Source: Garcia nutans (Eukaryota; Streptophyta; Magnoliopsida; Malpighiales; Euphorbiaceae). Taken from it: a stretch of 64,000 bases of DNA. Positions 10,985-22,904 of the stretch are shown here, in pieces. A program made the translations under genes and the position numbers. The first letter of the stretch is position 1, and each line of letters begins with the position of its first letter. The notes under the pieces are model-generated. The model did not search any database and was not told the DNA's origin. It was given only the letters and a program-made list of their open reading frames with translations. The DNA lies in contig CANTUV010000009.1 of assembly GCA_947685225.1 (NCBI GenBank), positions 62,001 through 126,000 on the forward strand, written 5' to 3'.

Positions 10985-13890
10985 TATCTAGATAGTCTTT
11001 TTTCTCCTTATGAGATTGCAATTGCTCTTTGCCAAATACATTCAAATAAGTCTCCTAGCTCAGATGGCATATCAGCCTTATTCTTTTAAAAATTTTGACA
11101 TATTATTAGATCATATCTCTGCTTTAGTTCTTAATTTTTTAAAAGAAAAAGGTATAAATACATCCTTAAACTTATTACATAGATATAATTAAGTCTCATT
11201 TCTTTTTTTTTTTTTTGGCTCAAATAAGCCCACATTTTTTGAAATAAGCTTTTTAGGGCCTGTTCAACGGGAGTTTTAATGTTTTCTCTTGTCCTGTTAG
11301 TCAATCATCAAGTGACAATTAAAAAAATAATTTTCAACCTCTTCTTCACTAGTTCTAACTATTTTTTTTTCTATTATCAAAATTGGATTTGAAACGATGG
11401 AGCTGGTTGTGTTTGTAACTTGTAGGATTCTCATTTCTCTCCAAACACAAAGCATTCAAATGAAGAAAGAAAGTGAAGTTTTTAGAGAAAATTGAGAAAG
11501 GAAAAGGGAAAGAAAGTTAATAACCTAGAGAGAGAAACATCGAAACTCGCTGGAAATGCCAATTTTCTCTGGCATTTCCATTTGTCCGGGCCGATGAGTT
11601 TAGTAAATGCATCAGTGAAGGTTTAAAAATAAAAAACAGAGAGAATGAGAGATTGGAAGATTGAAACAGAGATAGAGATATATACAAGAAGGGTTTTTTT
11701 TAACCCGTTTCATATGCACGCTTCATATGCCCCATTCGATCTCGTATCTCTACTGACCATCTTCCTCCACAGCCTCTTTCTCACTCCTCTATAGCTCCTC
11801 TATAATGCGCCATTCCTCTGGTTCTTCTGATATTTGATAAGTTTCGGGTAAGACGCGAAACGTTTCAAATATTTGATAAGTTTCATTAAGGTTGGAAAAG
11901 AACGGAATTTCTGGTCATTCATGGCATTTTGCTTGCTGAGTCTTAATGATGATGGCTTAAAGTTCTGGGTTTTTGCAGTTTTGATTTTGATTTTAAAGGT
12001 TTTGATTTTGATTTTTGAAGGTTTTTGCAATTTAATTTTAATTGCAGTTTGTATTTGCTTTCACAGATGAATCTGGGTTTTTTCTATTTTTTTTTTCCTT
12101 TTTCATTTACTTTGAATGCAGCAATCTGGGTTCATTATTTGTACAGCTGCAAATTATAAAGATTTCTAGCTAGTTGATAAATTTAGACCATCATCTTAGA
12201 GACCCAGCAACTAATTGACCCAGTAAAGCTATGCTATAAAAGGTGCCCAGGTGTTGGATCTTCTCATCACTGGTTCTTCTCGATGATGGTTGAATGTCAA
12301 GTGATTAAAAATAAAAAAAAAAAAGTATGATTAGTAAATAAAGATAAAAAATTGACAAAAATTAAAAAAATCGATAAAAATAAATTAATAAAATTTAAAA
12401 AGTGATAAATTTAAAAAAAATATATGATAGTACATAAAAATAAAAATAGATACAAATTTAAAATTGGTAAATTTAAAAAATATATAATTAGTAAATAAAA
12501 ATAAAAATTAAAAAATTAAAAAAATAGATATTTATGAATATTTATTGAAAATTTTTATATTTTATAAGAAAATGGATCCCATTTATTTTAATTTTTTAAA
12601 AAATAATTTTACAGTAACATTGTCATCTGGTCTATTAGAATGAGGGTCTTAAATAGTTATATTTTCAAAAAATATTAACATAATTGAGCTAAAGAAAAGA
12701 GTAAAGAAGCCCAAAAAAAGAACAAGGGTTAATTTGTAACTGCGTCATAAGTTTGCGGACATATCTGTACATTCCCTCTTTTTTAAAATTTAGGTGTTAT
12801 GCCAAGTAATCTAAATCACACTTTTACTTTAATTTTTAAAGTGAGTTCTCCTGAGTCTTTGCAAGATATTCATCTTATTAGTATTTGTAACGTTATTTAT
12901 AAAATTAATAGGTTTAAAACTGTATTGTCCAGTGTTTTTCATTCAACGCAGAGTGCCTTTATTCCGAGTAAATGAATTACAGATAATGTTATTATTGCAT
13001 TGGAAATCTTTCGTTCCTTGAAACATAGAGTGCAGGGTAAAAAAGACTTTTTCACATTCAAACTAGATATGTCTAAGGCTACGACGGGATAGAGTAGAGT
13101 TATCTAGAGTAATCAAACTCAATTTCCCATATCATTTTATAAAGCTTATTATGCCTCGTTTACATTTAACTGCCTTTTCATTTCTAGCAAATGGGCAGCT
13201 GAAAGGTTTCATAAACCAAGTAGGGGTCTTCGCCAAGGAGATTGCATCTTACCCTTATTGTTTTTACTTTGGGCAGAAGAGTTTTCAACAATGACAAGGA
13301 AGGTAGAACATGAAAGACTAATCCATGGATTCCAAATGAGCAAGAATAGCCCAATCATTTCCCATCTATTCTTTACTAATGATAGTATTCTATTTGCACG
13401 TGCCTCAAGGTCTGAATGTCAAGTCTTGAAGCATATTCTAAAGCAATATGAGATGAAGTTAAAATAGATAATTAATTTTGAAAAGTCAGCATTGTTCTTC
13501 AGTAAGAATGTCTCTGGATCTATAAAGGAAGATATTGGTTTGGAATTAGGAGTGCAGGAAGGGTCTGGTCCATCAAAGTATTTAGGTCTCCCTACGATAA
13601 TTGGAAGATCTAAGAAAGTTGTTTGTGCATCATTAAGAGATAAAATATATAAGAAGTTGAGGGGCTGGAAGGAGAAGCTTCTATCTACTGCAGGGAAGGA
13701 AATGCTTATTAAGTCCTTTGCCCAATCAATCCCTACTTACTTGATGAGTTGTTTCTCACTTTCTTTTTCATTACTAGGTGAGTTACAATCATTAGTAAGT
13801 AAGTTCTTGTGGGGCAGCACTGCTGATGAGAGGAAAATCCATTGTCTAAAATGGGAGTTGCTTTGTAGGAAAAAGAGTAATGGTTGACTT
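10985..13890 (+). pseudogene. LINE reverse transcriptase remnant, interrupted
   Basis: SPSSDGISALFF (about 11050) is the start of the RT domain; the MULE-like element then intervenes. It resumes with DIHLISICNVIYKI (about 12867), QSAFIPSK, ITDNVIIALEIF, FKLDMSKA and GLRQGDCILPLLFLL (about 13226). HLFFTNDSILFA (about 13358) stands where active LINEs have FADD, so the catalytic aspartate pair is damaged. The later KYLGLPTIIGRSK, RLRGWKEKLLSTAGKEMLIKS-like and ASFNNALLAKHGWRL blocks fit the RT C-terminal region. Stops at 13465, 13885 and elsewhere confirm decay. Confidence 0.85.
11145..12778. mobile_element. MULE-like non-autonomous element inside the LINE
   Basis: TTTTTTAAAA occurs immediately on both sides (11135-11144 and 12779-12788), a 9-10 bp duplication typical of Mutator-like elements. 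The ends form a long imperfect inverted repeat: GAAAAAGGTATAAATACATCC on the left against GAGGGAATGTACAGATATGTCC on the right (reverse complement), followed on both sides by AAACTTAT and an AATTAAG/AATTAAC-type stretch. No transposase is seen. The interior (about 11250-12290) is less AT-biased and looks like transcribed plant sequence: a purine-rich leader, a CCTCTTTCTCACTCC-like tract and a TTTGCTTTCACAG splice-acceptor-like motif. A captured gene 5' region is therefore possible, though not identified. Confidence 0.7.
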
Positions 13891-14399
13891 GGCTTCAAGC
13901 ATTTAGCTAGTTTCAATAATGCCTTGTTAGCTAAGCACGGATGGAGGCTTATAATTAACAATGATTCACTTTGTGCACAAGTGCTGAAGGCCAAGTATTA
14001 TCCAAGGACAAATTTCATGGAAGCGTCGTTGGGCTATCATCCGAGTTAATCCTGGAGAAGTCTTTTGAATACTCATTATATTTTAGAGAAAGGGGTAAAT
14101 TGGCGCATAGGAAATGGTCTTTCTATCAGAGTTTGGCATGACAATTATCTTCTCAGAAAGTTTTGGACTAGACCAATGGCTACAGTTTCACCAACACTAG
14201 AAACTAAAGTTAATGAGCTAACCAATTTTGAACTAATGTGTTGGAGAAGAAATATGGCTCTTTCTTCCTCACGAGGTCGAGGCTATCCTCTCCATCCCAC
14301 TAAGTTGTAGAATCCCAAATGATATCTAGTGTTGGATCTTCATTAAAGATGGCAAATACTCTGTCAAGAGTGGCTATTCAACAATTGTATACTAATAAT

Positions 14400-15760
14400 G
14401 GGGCTTCGGCTTCTTCTAACTATTCTGACATATGAAATTGTGTTAAGAACCTCAAAATCCCTCCAAAAGTCAAAATGTTCATTTGGCGATGGTTGCATGA
14501 TATCATCCCATGCAGTCATCTCATTCAAAAAGGATTATAGATAGACCCCTTTTACCTCCAGTGTGGTATATGCAGTGGATAAAATTTCCATATGTTCTGT
14601 GATTATGAGAGAAGTAGAGCGGTTTGGTTATTATCGTCTTTGGTCTAAATTCAGAAGCCTTTCAGGAGTTATCTCCTTTTTTATGGTTTTAGGCTGTTAA
14701 AGATCAGATGGATAAGGAAGCTTTGGAGCTGTTCAGTATGTTACAACGGAGTCTATGGTTAAATTGAAACCAACTTCTGCATGCAAGCATCCAATCAACT
14801 AAAAGTTATATTATTACCAGAGCTTGTTGAATTAGAAGGTGAATAGTAAAAAGCGATGCAAATCCAGATTGTGATAGCAAGTGGCTACCTCCTAAAAGCG
14901 ATGATTTTAAAATCAATACAGACTCCTCCTTTAAGGATGAAAGTGGAGAGGCAGGCTTGAGTGTGGTTATCCGTGACTACTTAGGTGTAGTCATTGTTTC
15001 TACTGGAAAGAGAGTTAACAACGTATGGATGTAGAAATGGTAGAGTCTCTGGCTTTAGTTTTTAGCCTTTCGATATCATGGGATTGTAGTCCAAGGAGAG
15101 TGATAGTAGAAGCATATTGTCAACCATTGATCGTAGCAATCCAAAGGCATCAACAGTGTAGAGCTTTTATTAATGTGCTCCATATGGATGTATGGCATTT
15201 AGCATGTCTTTTATATGGGTGTCATTTTTCTTTTGTTCGTAGGGGGTAAGAGGGTGTTTGGTTTAGCTGTTTGATGCAGCTGATAGAGGTTTGAACCCCA
15301 AACAGCAGCTGTTTGGTAAAATTTTAAAACAGCAGCTGATAGCTGTTAGGAATCCCAAACAGCTGCTGTTTAAATAAGCTCCTACTCGGAGCTTTTTCAT
15401 ATCAGCTGATAGCTGATTCATATTAAGACTATATTAACCCTATTAAAATAAAATAAAAATTAATATTTATTAGATAATATATGCTTATTGGTAATTTTAC
15501 ATTCAAACTGCAACAACTATTGTATTTTTACTAAACACTAACCCGAATCAGCTATCAGCTATCCGCCACTAGCTATCAGCTATCAGCAACCGCTATCTGC
15601 TACCAGCTGCTATGAACAGCTAAATCAAACAGGCCCTAATTCTACTGCACATGCAATGGCACAGTGGGTAGCTCACTTAGCATCAAATACTGAGTCTATT
15701 TTAATGGAAGAAGTTCCTTCAAAGGTTAATTCCTTATGTATTGAAAGACATTGCTAGTCT
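14400..15760 (+). pseudogene. LINE zf-RVT and RNase H-like 3' region
   Basis: IPPKVKMFIWRWLHDIIP (about 14459) is the zf-RVT block, including a Cys pair at QCGICSG. From about 14898, DDFKINTDSSFKDESGEAG followed by VVIRDYLG is the RNase H (RVT_3-like) start. The frame continues to the TAA at 15247, which is the target duplication of the Tourist insertion, and resumes after it with NSTAHAMAQWVAHLAS, the RNase H C-terminus. The poly-A tail lies at 15770-15781. Confidence 0.8.
15250..15636. mobile_element. Tourist-type (PIF/Harbinger) MITE
   Basis: The termini are GAGGGTGTTTGGTTTAGCTG and, in reverse complement, GGGCCTGTTTGATTTAGCTG. TAA flanks both sides (15247-15249 and 15637-15639), matching the TWA duplication of PIF/Harbinger elements. 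The interior is rich in CAGCTG/AGCTGATAGCTG palindromic words. Excision with one TAA restores the host LINE reading frame across the RNase H region. Confidence 0.9.
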
Positions 15761-15792
15761 TGATTCTCCAAAAAAAAAAAAAGCCCAACAAT

Positions 15793-17755
15793 ATTAATTA
15801 TTTAGTAACATGATGTTAAAATAATAATAAAAGGTATCATTTTAAATTTTTTAAAAAGTTACCCTACTTTTAACATAATGCGATAGCTAACTCTAAAAAA
15901 ATATATTTTTTATATTTTTAATCCTCTATAAATCTATGATATCCTTAAAATTGCAACACAAAATCAATTTTTAAATACATATGCAATGCTTTTTTATTTT
16001 TTTGGTAGCGCCAATTTTTATCATGTCTTTTTTTAAATAATTTCAATGGTTTAGTAATACTAAAATTAATAATTTCTTTCTGTGACACTAGTTAAATTCT
16101 CTTTTTTTATTAATAAATTTTCTTTTTTTTTTTATTAATTCTCATAGGCATTTGTATAAATTTTTTTTTTATTAAGTGGTTTTTATCTTTTAACTCTTTG
16201 CCAAATTACATTAAAGGGATTGTATTGACCCATAGTATAGGTTTTCCATACATTAGATTTAATTAATAAATTCTGTGGTGGTACCGTCTACCTTAACGAA
16301 ATATATATATATATATATATATTTCATGAATCCAATTGAATTTTATGATTAATTCAACTGATGATATTGTTCATTTATTTGAAATAAATCGTAAAATAAA
16401 AGAATTCGTTTTAATTATAAAAAATGTAATTATTTTCCTCTTTTACTTATATAGAAAAAATCATGTTTGAACTAAATGAGTATATTTTGAGTTTTTAATA
16501 ACAGAGCTTCTTAAATAAATTTAATTTTTATAACATCATTTTATTTTGAAATGACATTTTAAAATAATTTTCTTCAAATAAAATTTTTTTATTAAGTATC
16601 CATTTTAAATATCAAAATTAATAAAATTAAATCACTGTAAAATTTCGCTTTGGCAGCTATATAACCTTTTTAGGACATACAAAAAGGAAACGCGGATGTG
16701 GTACAGTTGCAACCATATCAGGGACAAGCTAGAGGGAAAATATCAATATATAGTATGTTAACGCGGTTATAGGAAACAAGAAAGAAACTTCTGCATTTTT
16801 ATCAATAAATTAATGCGGGGAATCCAATCATCATTAATTTTAAGCTTCAAATTGTGTTTACTTTGAAGACTTTTATTTACATCTAATTCAAATTTTAATT
16901 ACTTTGGATTAGAAGGAATATCTCAATGTTGAAGGCTCTTTGAAATGTTTGCTCAATAATTTCATATTCGAATTAATGGAGGGTTTATGAGAAACGAGAA
17001 TAACAATTTATATTGTTTATCCAATGAATTAAAATCATCCTTTGTATAAAAGGCACAAAAACTTTTTTTTTTGGGTAAAAAGTACAGGTACAAAACGTGT
17101 ATAAGCAAGTTCAAGCAATTGGAGTTCAAGCCAAAAAAAAAAGGTTCAAGCAATTGGATTCTTGTATGTTATTAAATGTCAGCTTCAATCCCTATTTGTC
17201 CAAAGCCCTACAAGGTGCTAAATTTGTTTTCATATCAACTGAAAAGTGTACAATATAAGAAGCCATCTGCCAATTTCTTTACGTGTAAAGTAAACAATAA
17301 GAAGCCATCTGCCAAATACTGGACTAAACTTGCCAATAAACATTAAGACCGTATTAAAAACTTTTTAATATTTCTTATTTTAATGTTTTAACTTTTTTTA
17401 TTAATTTAGTGCTTCATTTTTAATAAATATTTTTAGATGAATTGTTTCGATTAATATTTATTATTATTTTTTCACGATTGAAACAACTGATCATTTGTCA
17501 TTTGTAATTAAACTATTGAATTGATAAAAAAAATTGAGAAATCAAAATAAAAGTATTAAAAAATTCAAACACCAATAACCTAATGTTTTCATATGTAATA
17601 TTATATATATTTAAAAATATAATTTAATAATAAAAATATATAATATTTCAAAATAGATATTTTTGTGTTCCGGTACTTTATAAAAAAAAGTGTAACTTAT
17701 CAATTTCTTCTTATTTTAAGGAATAATTTGATGAATGGAGAACTCAACCTGCTGA
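15793..17755. other. AT-rich intergenic stretch, no gene seen
   Basis: Only low-complexity sequence was found, including an (AT)n run at about 16299-16322. Short open frames here show no family resemblance. Confidence 0.5.
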
Positions 17756-17763
17756 ATAAATAT

Positions 17764-18891
17764 CAGGGTTCAGCAAAATCTTTGAACCCAACCAAAACCA
17801 TTTGTACCAAAGATTCCACAAAGAGTTCGGTCGGTCAAATATTTTCTCTCGGTAGATCGAGGATGAATTTCTATAAAATTTTCAAATTTTGCTTGATCGA
17901 TTGATTCGCTCTTTACTTTTTCGCGAAACCTATAACTGATTGATTACATATTACAACGTATACATAACAATAATATACTAAACAGCGTCATTTTAGTTAA
18001 GCGAAAACAATGTCTTTTTTAATACATATATAAGCATCTTATACTTTTTCCCGAAAAAGATGCCATTTTTAATACATATATAAGCATCTTATACTTTAGC
18101 CCTAATAGCCTCCGCACATTTCATGATTTTTTTTTCTCTCTTCCGAATTTCTTTCTCAACTCTCTCAATTTCTTTCTCTATATCCTTTAATTTTCTCCTA
18201 CATTTCACTTTCTTCCACCAATTTCTTCTACTTCTCCACCAATTTCTACTAACTAGTCCATCGATCTAATAATTTTTTGTGGTTTTTTGAATTTGTCTGT
18301 GATTTTTGGTGAGTTTATAGATTTCAAATTTGAAAGTTAAAATTCTTGTGATTCTATAACTATATTATGATTTTTGGTTTACTTTCAAGGTTTTTATTTC
18401 TTGTATATTTTATTTTCTTTGGATTGGGTTTAGGATTTTATTTTATTTTTGTTAAAAATGATTTGAATTTGAATTCAATTATGTAATTTATTTTCGATTA
18501 ATAGAAAAAACTGAGCTTTTTTTAATTTTATAAAATGATTTTGGATTAGAGTTTATTTTGGGTATCTAATTATTGATGTTCAATTAGGGTTAATGGGTTA
18601 TGGTTAGATTGATATTTAGGGTTTTATTATATTTTATTTTATAAGATTTTCAATTAAGGTTTTTTTTATTCTGATTAGAATTTTGATTAGGGAATTTTTA
18701 TGCGAGATTGTTTTGACAAATTTAATCTAAATTTACCTATTTTCATTCGACTACAACCAAGCATAGGCGGGTCAATCGAAATGCTACTCTTCTTCAGTCC
18801 AGTTCAGTTCTAAATTTTGCAGAACTGATCAAGTTCGGTCAGTTTGCAAAATGTCCCAAATCCAATTAAACCCGACCTGTGTCCAGCCCTA
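17764..18891. mobile_element. hAT-like non-autonomous element
   Basis: ATAAATAT flanks both sides (17756-17763 and 18892-18899), an 8-bp duplication as in hAT elements. The ends are CAGGGTTCAGC and, in reverse complement, TAGGGCTGGAC, fitting the YAGGG hAT terminus. Inside, a 33-bp unit with AATACATATATAAGCATC occurs twice (about 18018 and 18068). A polypyrimidine leader and a GGTGAGT donor-like site follow (about 18130-18310), resembling the promoter, leader and first intron of an ordinary gene. No transposase is present. Confidence 0.65.
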
Positions 18892-18899
18892 ATAAATAT

Positions 18900-19778
18900 A
18901 TTAGAAGACATGATCTCTTCACCTCAACCTAGCCAATGACCCCCTTCTGTAAAATACATCCCACACATCTCCATCCCAAGGCCCTCTTCTCCTGTCGTTA
19001 CTACTCCCAAGCCTTCAACCCACATCACCTCTCCATAACCTACTACTCAGATCTCCAATGAGAAGTCCTCTTTGGTTTAGCCAAGGCTTAGGCCAAACCA
19101 CAAATAGGATAAGTAAAAAGTATAATATCTCAGTGGTTCAACTATATATGTAGGGTATGAATTTTGATTTGGATTATTTGACTCTCTGATTTAGTCTAGG
19201 ATCTGATCTGACTACATGGAGAAGATCTCAGTAAAAATCTACAAATGAACCCCATATATCTTTTTGGCTCATCAAGGATACCCTTCTCCCTCCAGTAGTA
19301 CACCAAGTTTTCTTCGATTTCTTCAGTGAATCCTCAAGAGCTTTGTTTTCCTGCTTTAGTATGCTTTGGTTTATGATAGAGGAAGATGTCTACTTAGTGT
19401 CTATGACAGCTTCACCTTTACAGCTCATCCTTATTATTCTATCAGAGCTGCTTTCTCATTTGCCCTATAAAAGGATGATTAATCCTTCTATATATTCTCT
19501 CAATTTATTTTATATCTAAGGTTGTTTGGATGCTTGGTCCTTTAAAGTCTTCATCTTCTATTATGATAGTTTGTATCTATTTGTAAGCCTTTTCAACGCT
19601 ATGATTATTGTTCTTGATTTTGCCATTTAACCTCCTCATTCAAGGTTGTTTTAGCTCCAGAATTCTAAGGGATAGGAGAAATTTTGTTTATCTTCTATTT
19701 TTTTGTGCCCTGACTTGTTAAGACTTTTTGTATATTTGTTCCTCTTAATAATATTGAACTTTTCATGACAAAAAAAAA
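18900..19778 (+). mobile_element. 5'-truncated LINE 3' tail (probable)
   Basis: The stretch has higher GC than its surroundings and ends with TAATAATATTGAACTTTTCATG followed by poly-A (19769-19778). That is the style of the plant LINE 3' end also seen at 41030-41064. No coding block survives and I could not find a convincing target duplication, so the 5' boundary is approximate. Confidence 0.45.
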
Positions 19779-20189
19779 GTCTACATATTAAAAAAATCTG
19801 GTTTATGATTTTCATTTATCATAGTTTGATTTTTCATATTAATCTCATAATTTGAAAATTATGGATTTTTTAACCACCAATTTGATGATTTTATATGATA
19901 TTATAATTTTATCTTTTAAAAATGTTTAGAATAAAATTTTTAAACATTAAATATATATTAATAAATAATTTTTCATTTGCAATTATAAAAGGATAATGAC
20001 ATTCATTTTACAATTTATCATTCCTTATTTGAATGTTATGTGTGATCTTCAAATAGAGGCCTGTCCTTTTTAATGGAGATTTTTTTTCCTCAAATGGAGA
20101 TATCTTTTTCACATAAAAAATGATAAATGACAGAGAAAATGAGTGTTCCGTTGAGAGTCAGATTGCTTATAGTATATTATAATTATCTA

Positions 20190-22030
20190 CACTACAAAAA
20201 TATTCGGCATTTGCGACGGATATCTGCGACGGACTTGTTTCCGTCGCAAATTTGCTATGTATCTGCAACGGATTTGCGACGAAAGGACAAGTTAGAGGAA
20301 TTTTGAGAAATTGGTCGCAAATCGGTTGCAAATCCGTAGTAAATCTGCGACGAAAATCATTCCGTCGCAAATAATCGTCGCAAAAGTTGGCGCGGATACT
20401 TTGCGGGAGAGAGACCCGCATATATTTTTTCGCAAAAAATTTTTCCGTCGCAGATTGGTTGTAGAAAACACTAAAAAAAGTAATTTGCAACGGAGATCTG
20501 CTACCGTCTATTGCCGTCGCAAATTTCACTACAAAAATATTCGGCATCCATTATTATGTTTTTGCAATTTTGTTTCTTGCTTTCCACTCAGTAGGGTTAT
20601 TTGACATTTGCCAATAACAATTTCTTTCAATTTAATTCTTTAAGGTGCTTTCAGTGCCTTCTCAAAGAATTATTTTCTGCTTTTGTGACTTCAAAGTTTT
20701 GGTCTCTTTGTGTAAATGCATGAGCTTACTTTATGCATGATGTTGGTTTTTCAGCTCATTGATCAAACAGGGGTACTTTCCTTGGACACTTAAATTTAGA
20801 CCAAATCTTGAATAAGTGTCCATTTCAGACACATATAACAAAACTTGGTTTGTGTGTGAACCATAGTGAATGTGATACAAGCATGTTTAAATCTTGTATT
20901 TGTTTACCGAGTTAAATAATCCCATTGAATAATCTATGCTTGCAGTATTGACAAATTGACTCATCATGTAAATGGCATTTCTCAAATGCATTTGATATAA
21001 GATACAGAGTCAGTTTTCAAAACTGTGACTTATTAGATCCATGTGATGTATATTGATGCATAATCAGTAATAAAATAAAATAAAATTTCTAATAAAATAA
21101 AATTTCTATTTCTTCTGGTTGCAGGCAACGGCGCCAGCGGTTCAGACAATAGTTGATGTAAATGAATTAGCAAAGTCAATGCAAAGAGAGCTGGAAAACC
21201 TGCACCCGACGATAAACAGCTTGTGTATATACAAAATTCCTGAGCAACTACACGAGTTGAATGAAAAAGCCTACACACCACGGTTAGTATTATTTTGTTA
21301 ACGTGTATCATATTATTCTTTTCATTTATTTTTTTTAATATTATTTGCATGTTAATAATGATGATGCAAGTCATGATTCAATGAAAAATGATAATTGAAT
21401 ATCTATATTGTTATTTTCAAAATAGATTATTTATAGTAGTGTTCTTAACACTTATATAGTTTGTAAAATATTTTATTCTATTGAAGATTAATAAAAGAAT
21501 TATTTTTATCAATGTAATTAGTATTTTTTTAGATTGTATTTAAATGTTCCAAATGTATTTATAAAGTTCTCATAAAATTAATTGATAATACAAATAGTTC
21601 CAATAAAAATCAATATTAAATTACTACGAATTTGCTATGAATCTGCGACGGATATTTAAAATCTATGACGGAATCTGCGACAGATACTGCGACGACAATC
21701 TACGACGGAATCTGTGACGGCAATCTGCGACGGAATCTGCAATGAATTTGCGACGAAAATCTGTGACAGAATCTGCGACGAAAATCTATGACGGAATCTG
21801 CGACGGCTGCCCTTTACCCGCGAAAATTTAAGCGCGAGATTTGCAACCGCCGAGTGGTTGCAAATCCGTCGCAATCTGCGACGGCCTGTCGCAAAATTGA
21901 AAATTGCGACACCTTTTTTATTAACGGATCGTATCGGTCGCAAATCGGTCGCAAGACTTGATTTGCGACGGATTTGTGACTGATCTGCGACGGATTCTAT
22001 CCGTTGCAGATAGCGTATTTTTTTGTAGTG
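20190..22030. mobile_element. CACTA element carrying a host exon fragment
   Basis: The element starts CACTACAAAAATATTCGGC at 20190 and ends, in reverse complement, CACTACAAAAAAATACGC at 22030. CTA flanks both sides (20187-20189 and 22031-22033), the 3-bp CACTA duplication. Subterminal zones (20200-20530 and 21620-22010) are packed with TCTGCGACGGA/TCCGTCGCAGA-type repeats in both orientations, the likely transposase-binding array. A second copy of the left terminus lies at 20527. The middle (about 20550-21300) is unrelated, gene-like DNA and includes a DUF247-like exon. No transposase is encoded, so movement would need one supplied in trans. Confidence 0.9.
21125..21285 (+). pseudogene. Captured DUF247-like exon fragment
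   Basis: After a TTCTGGTTGCAG acceptor-like site the frame reads VDVNELAKSMQRELENL, then INSLCIYKIPEQLHELNEKAYTPR. This corresponds to the N-terminal block of plant DUF247 proteins (NEL...REL, CIYRVPE.LR..NE.AYTP). The homology stops at about 21283, where the usual SIGPFHHG continuation is absent and a stop follows at 21299. The piece lies between the two repeat-rich CACTA flanks and is about 55 codons long against 400-500 residues for the full family. It is therefore a transduplicated fragment and not a gene. Confidence 0.75.
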
Positions 22031-22033
22031 CTA

Positions 22034-22900
22034 CTGTTTATATCAAAGAAATTCAAAGACTTCTAATAACTTTATTAATTATGTATATTTTATATATTTT
22101 AAAATTATAAAATTATAAAATTTTATTTGTACACTATAAATATATTTTTTGATCTATTAATAAAAATTTAATTTGTATTAAAAAAAAGAGGACATGTTAC
22201 CACATGGATTGGTAAAGTGAAAGAGGTGAGGATGTTGAAATACATTTAAAAAATAAAAATAGATGGACGTTGAAATTTGATCATTTTAATAATAAGACAT
22301 TCAGTTTTTTATTTAGTCTCATTTTAAGTTAGAAAATTATCAATTTTAAATTTTTAGTTCAATTACCTTAAACTTGGCAATAAAATTAATTAAATTAAAT
22401 AATCAAAATTTTTACTTATTAATATGTAAAGTATAATTTTTAGCAATAATATATTATTGTAATCAATTTTTATTAAAATTTTTATATTTAATATTTAACA
22501 TTTTTATTTTTTTTGTCATTTTATAAATATGTAAATTATAAATTATAATTATTTGATTAAAACTAATAACTAAACAAAAAAATTTTAATTCAGATTTAAT
22601 TCAGTTATATACTTATTTCTTTATTTCAATTCGGTCAATTATTATTTTTAAAAATTAAAATTTTAATTTATTTTAATTTCAATTTCAATTCGATTCCATT
22701 TGATTTGATTTGGTTAAAAAAAAATACTCATTCCTAAACTTGTAAAGTAGTTCTTTACTAAAGCTATTAAATTATAATTTTTAGCTTAATACAATTAGAT
22801 TTTTATATTAACAATAATGTACTAATGAATAACATTATTATTAAATATTTTGGTAACAAGAATAATTTTATTTATGAAATTGAATTACTGTTAATTTTTT
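22034..22900. other. AT-rich stretch with a MITE-like remnant
   Basis: About 22600-22735 contains TTCAATTCGGTCAATT and TTTGATTTGGTTA words ending ACTCATTCCTAA, resembling the CGGTC/GGTTAACC MITE family seen at 57091-57614. The other end was not found. No gene is seen. Confidence 0.35.
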
Positions 22901-22904
22901 TTTT

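Larger units (their letters stand above)
8765..15781 (+). mobile_element. LINE (non-LTR) retrotransposon, near full-length but decayed
   Basis: AGTCCAACAAT (8754-8764) before the element and AGCCCAACAAT (15782-15792) after its poly-A tail form an 11-bp target-site duplication with one mismatch. In order, the element contains an ORF1-like leader with a zinc knuckle, an endonuclease, a reverse transcriptase, a zf-RVT-like region and an RNase H-like region, all in plus orientation and full of stops. Two younger insertions split it: a MULE-like element (11145-12778) and a Tourist MITE (15250-15636). Without these it is about 5 kb, shorter than intact plant L1-type LINEs, so internal deletions are likely, especially between endonuclease and reverse transcriptase (near 10900-11000). 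Confidence 0.85.

Noticed and set aside
20167..20604. Overlapping frames of 126 and 97 codons on opposite strands
   Set aside because: Both are translations of CACTA subterminal repeats (TGCGACGGA); no protein family is visible.
21033..21374. 113-codon minus-strand frame
   Set aside because: Antisense shadow of the captured DUF247-like exon.
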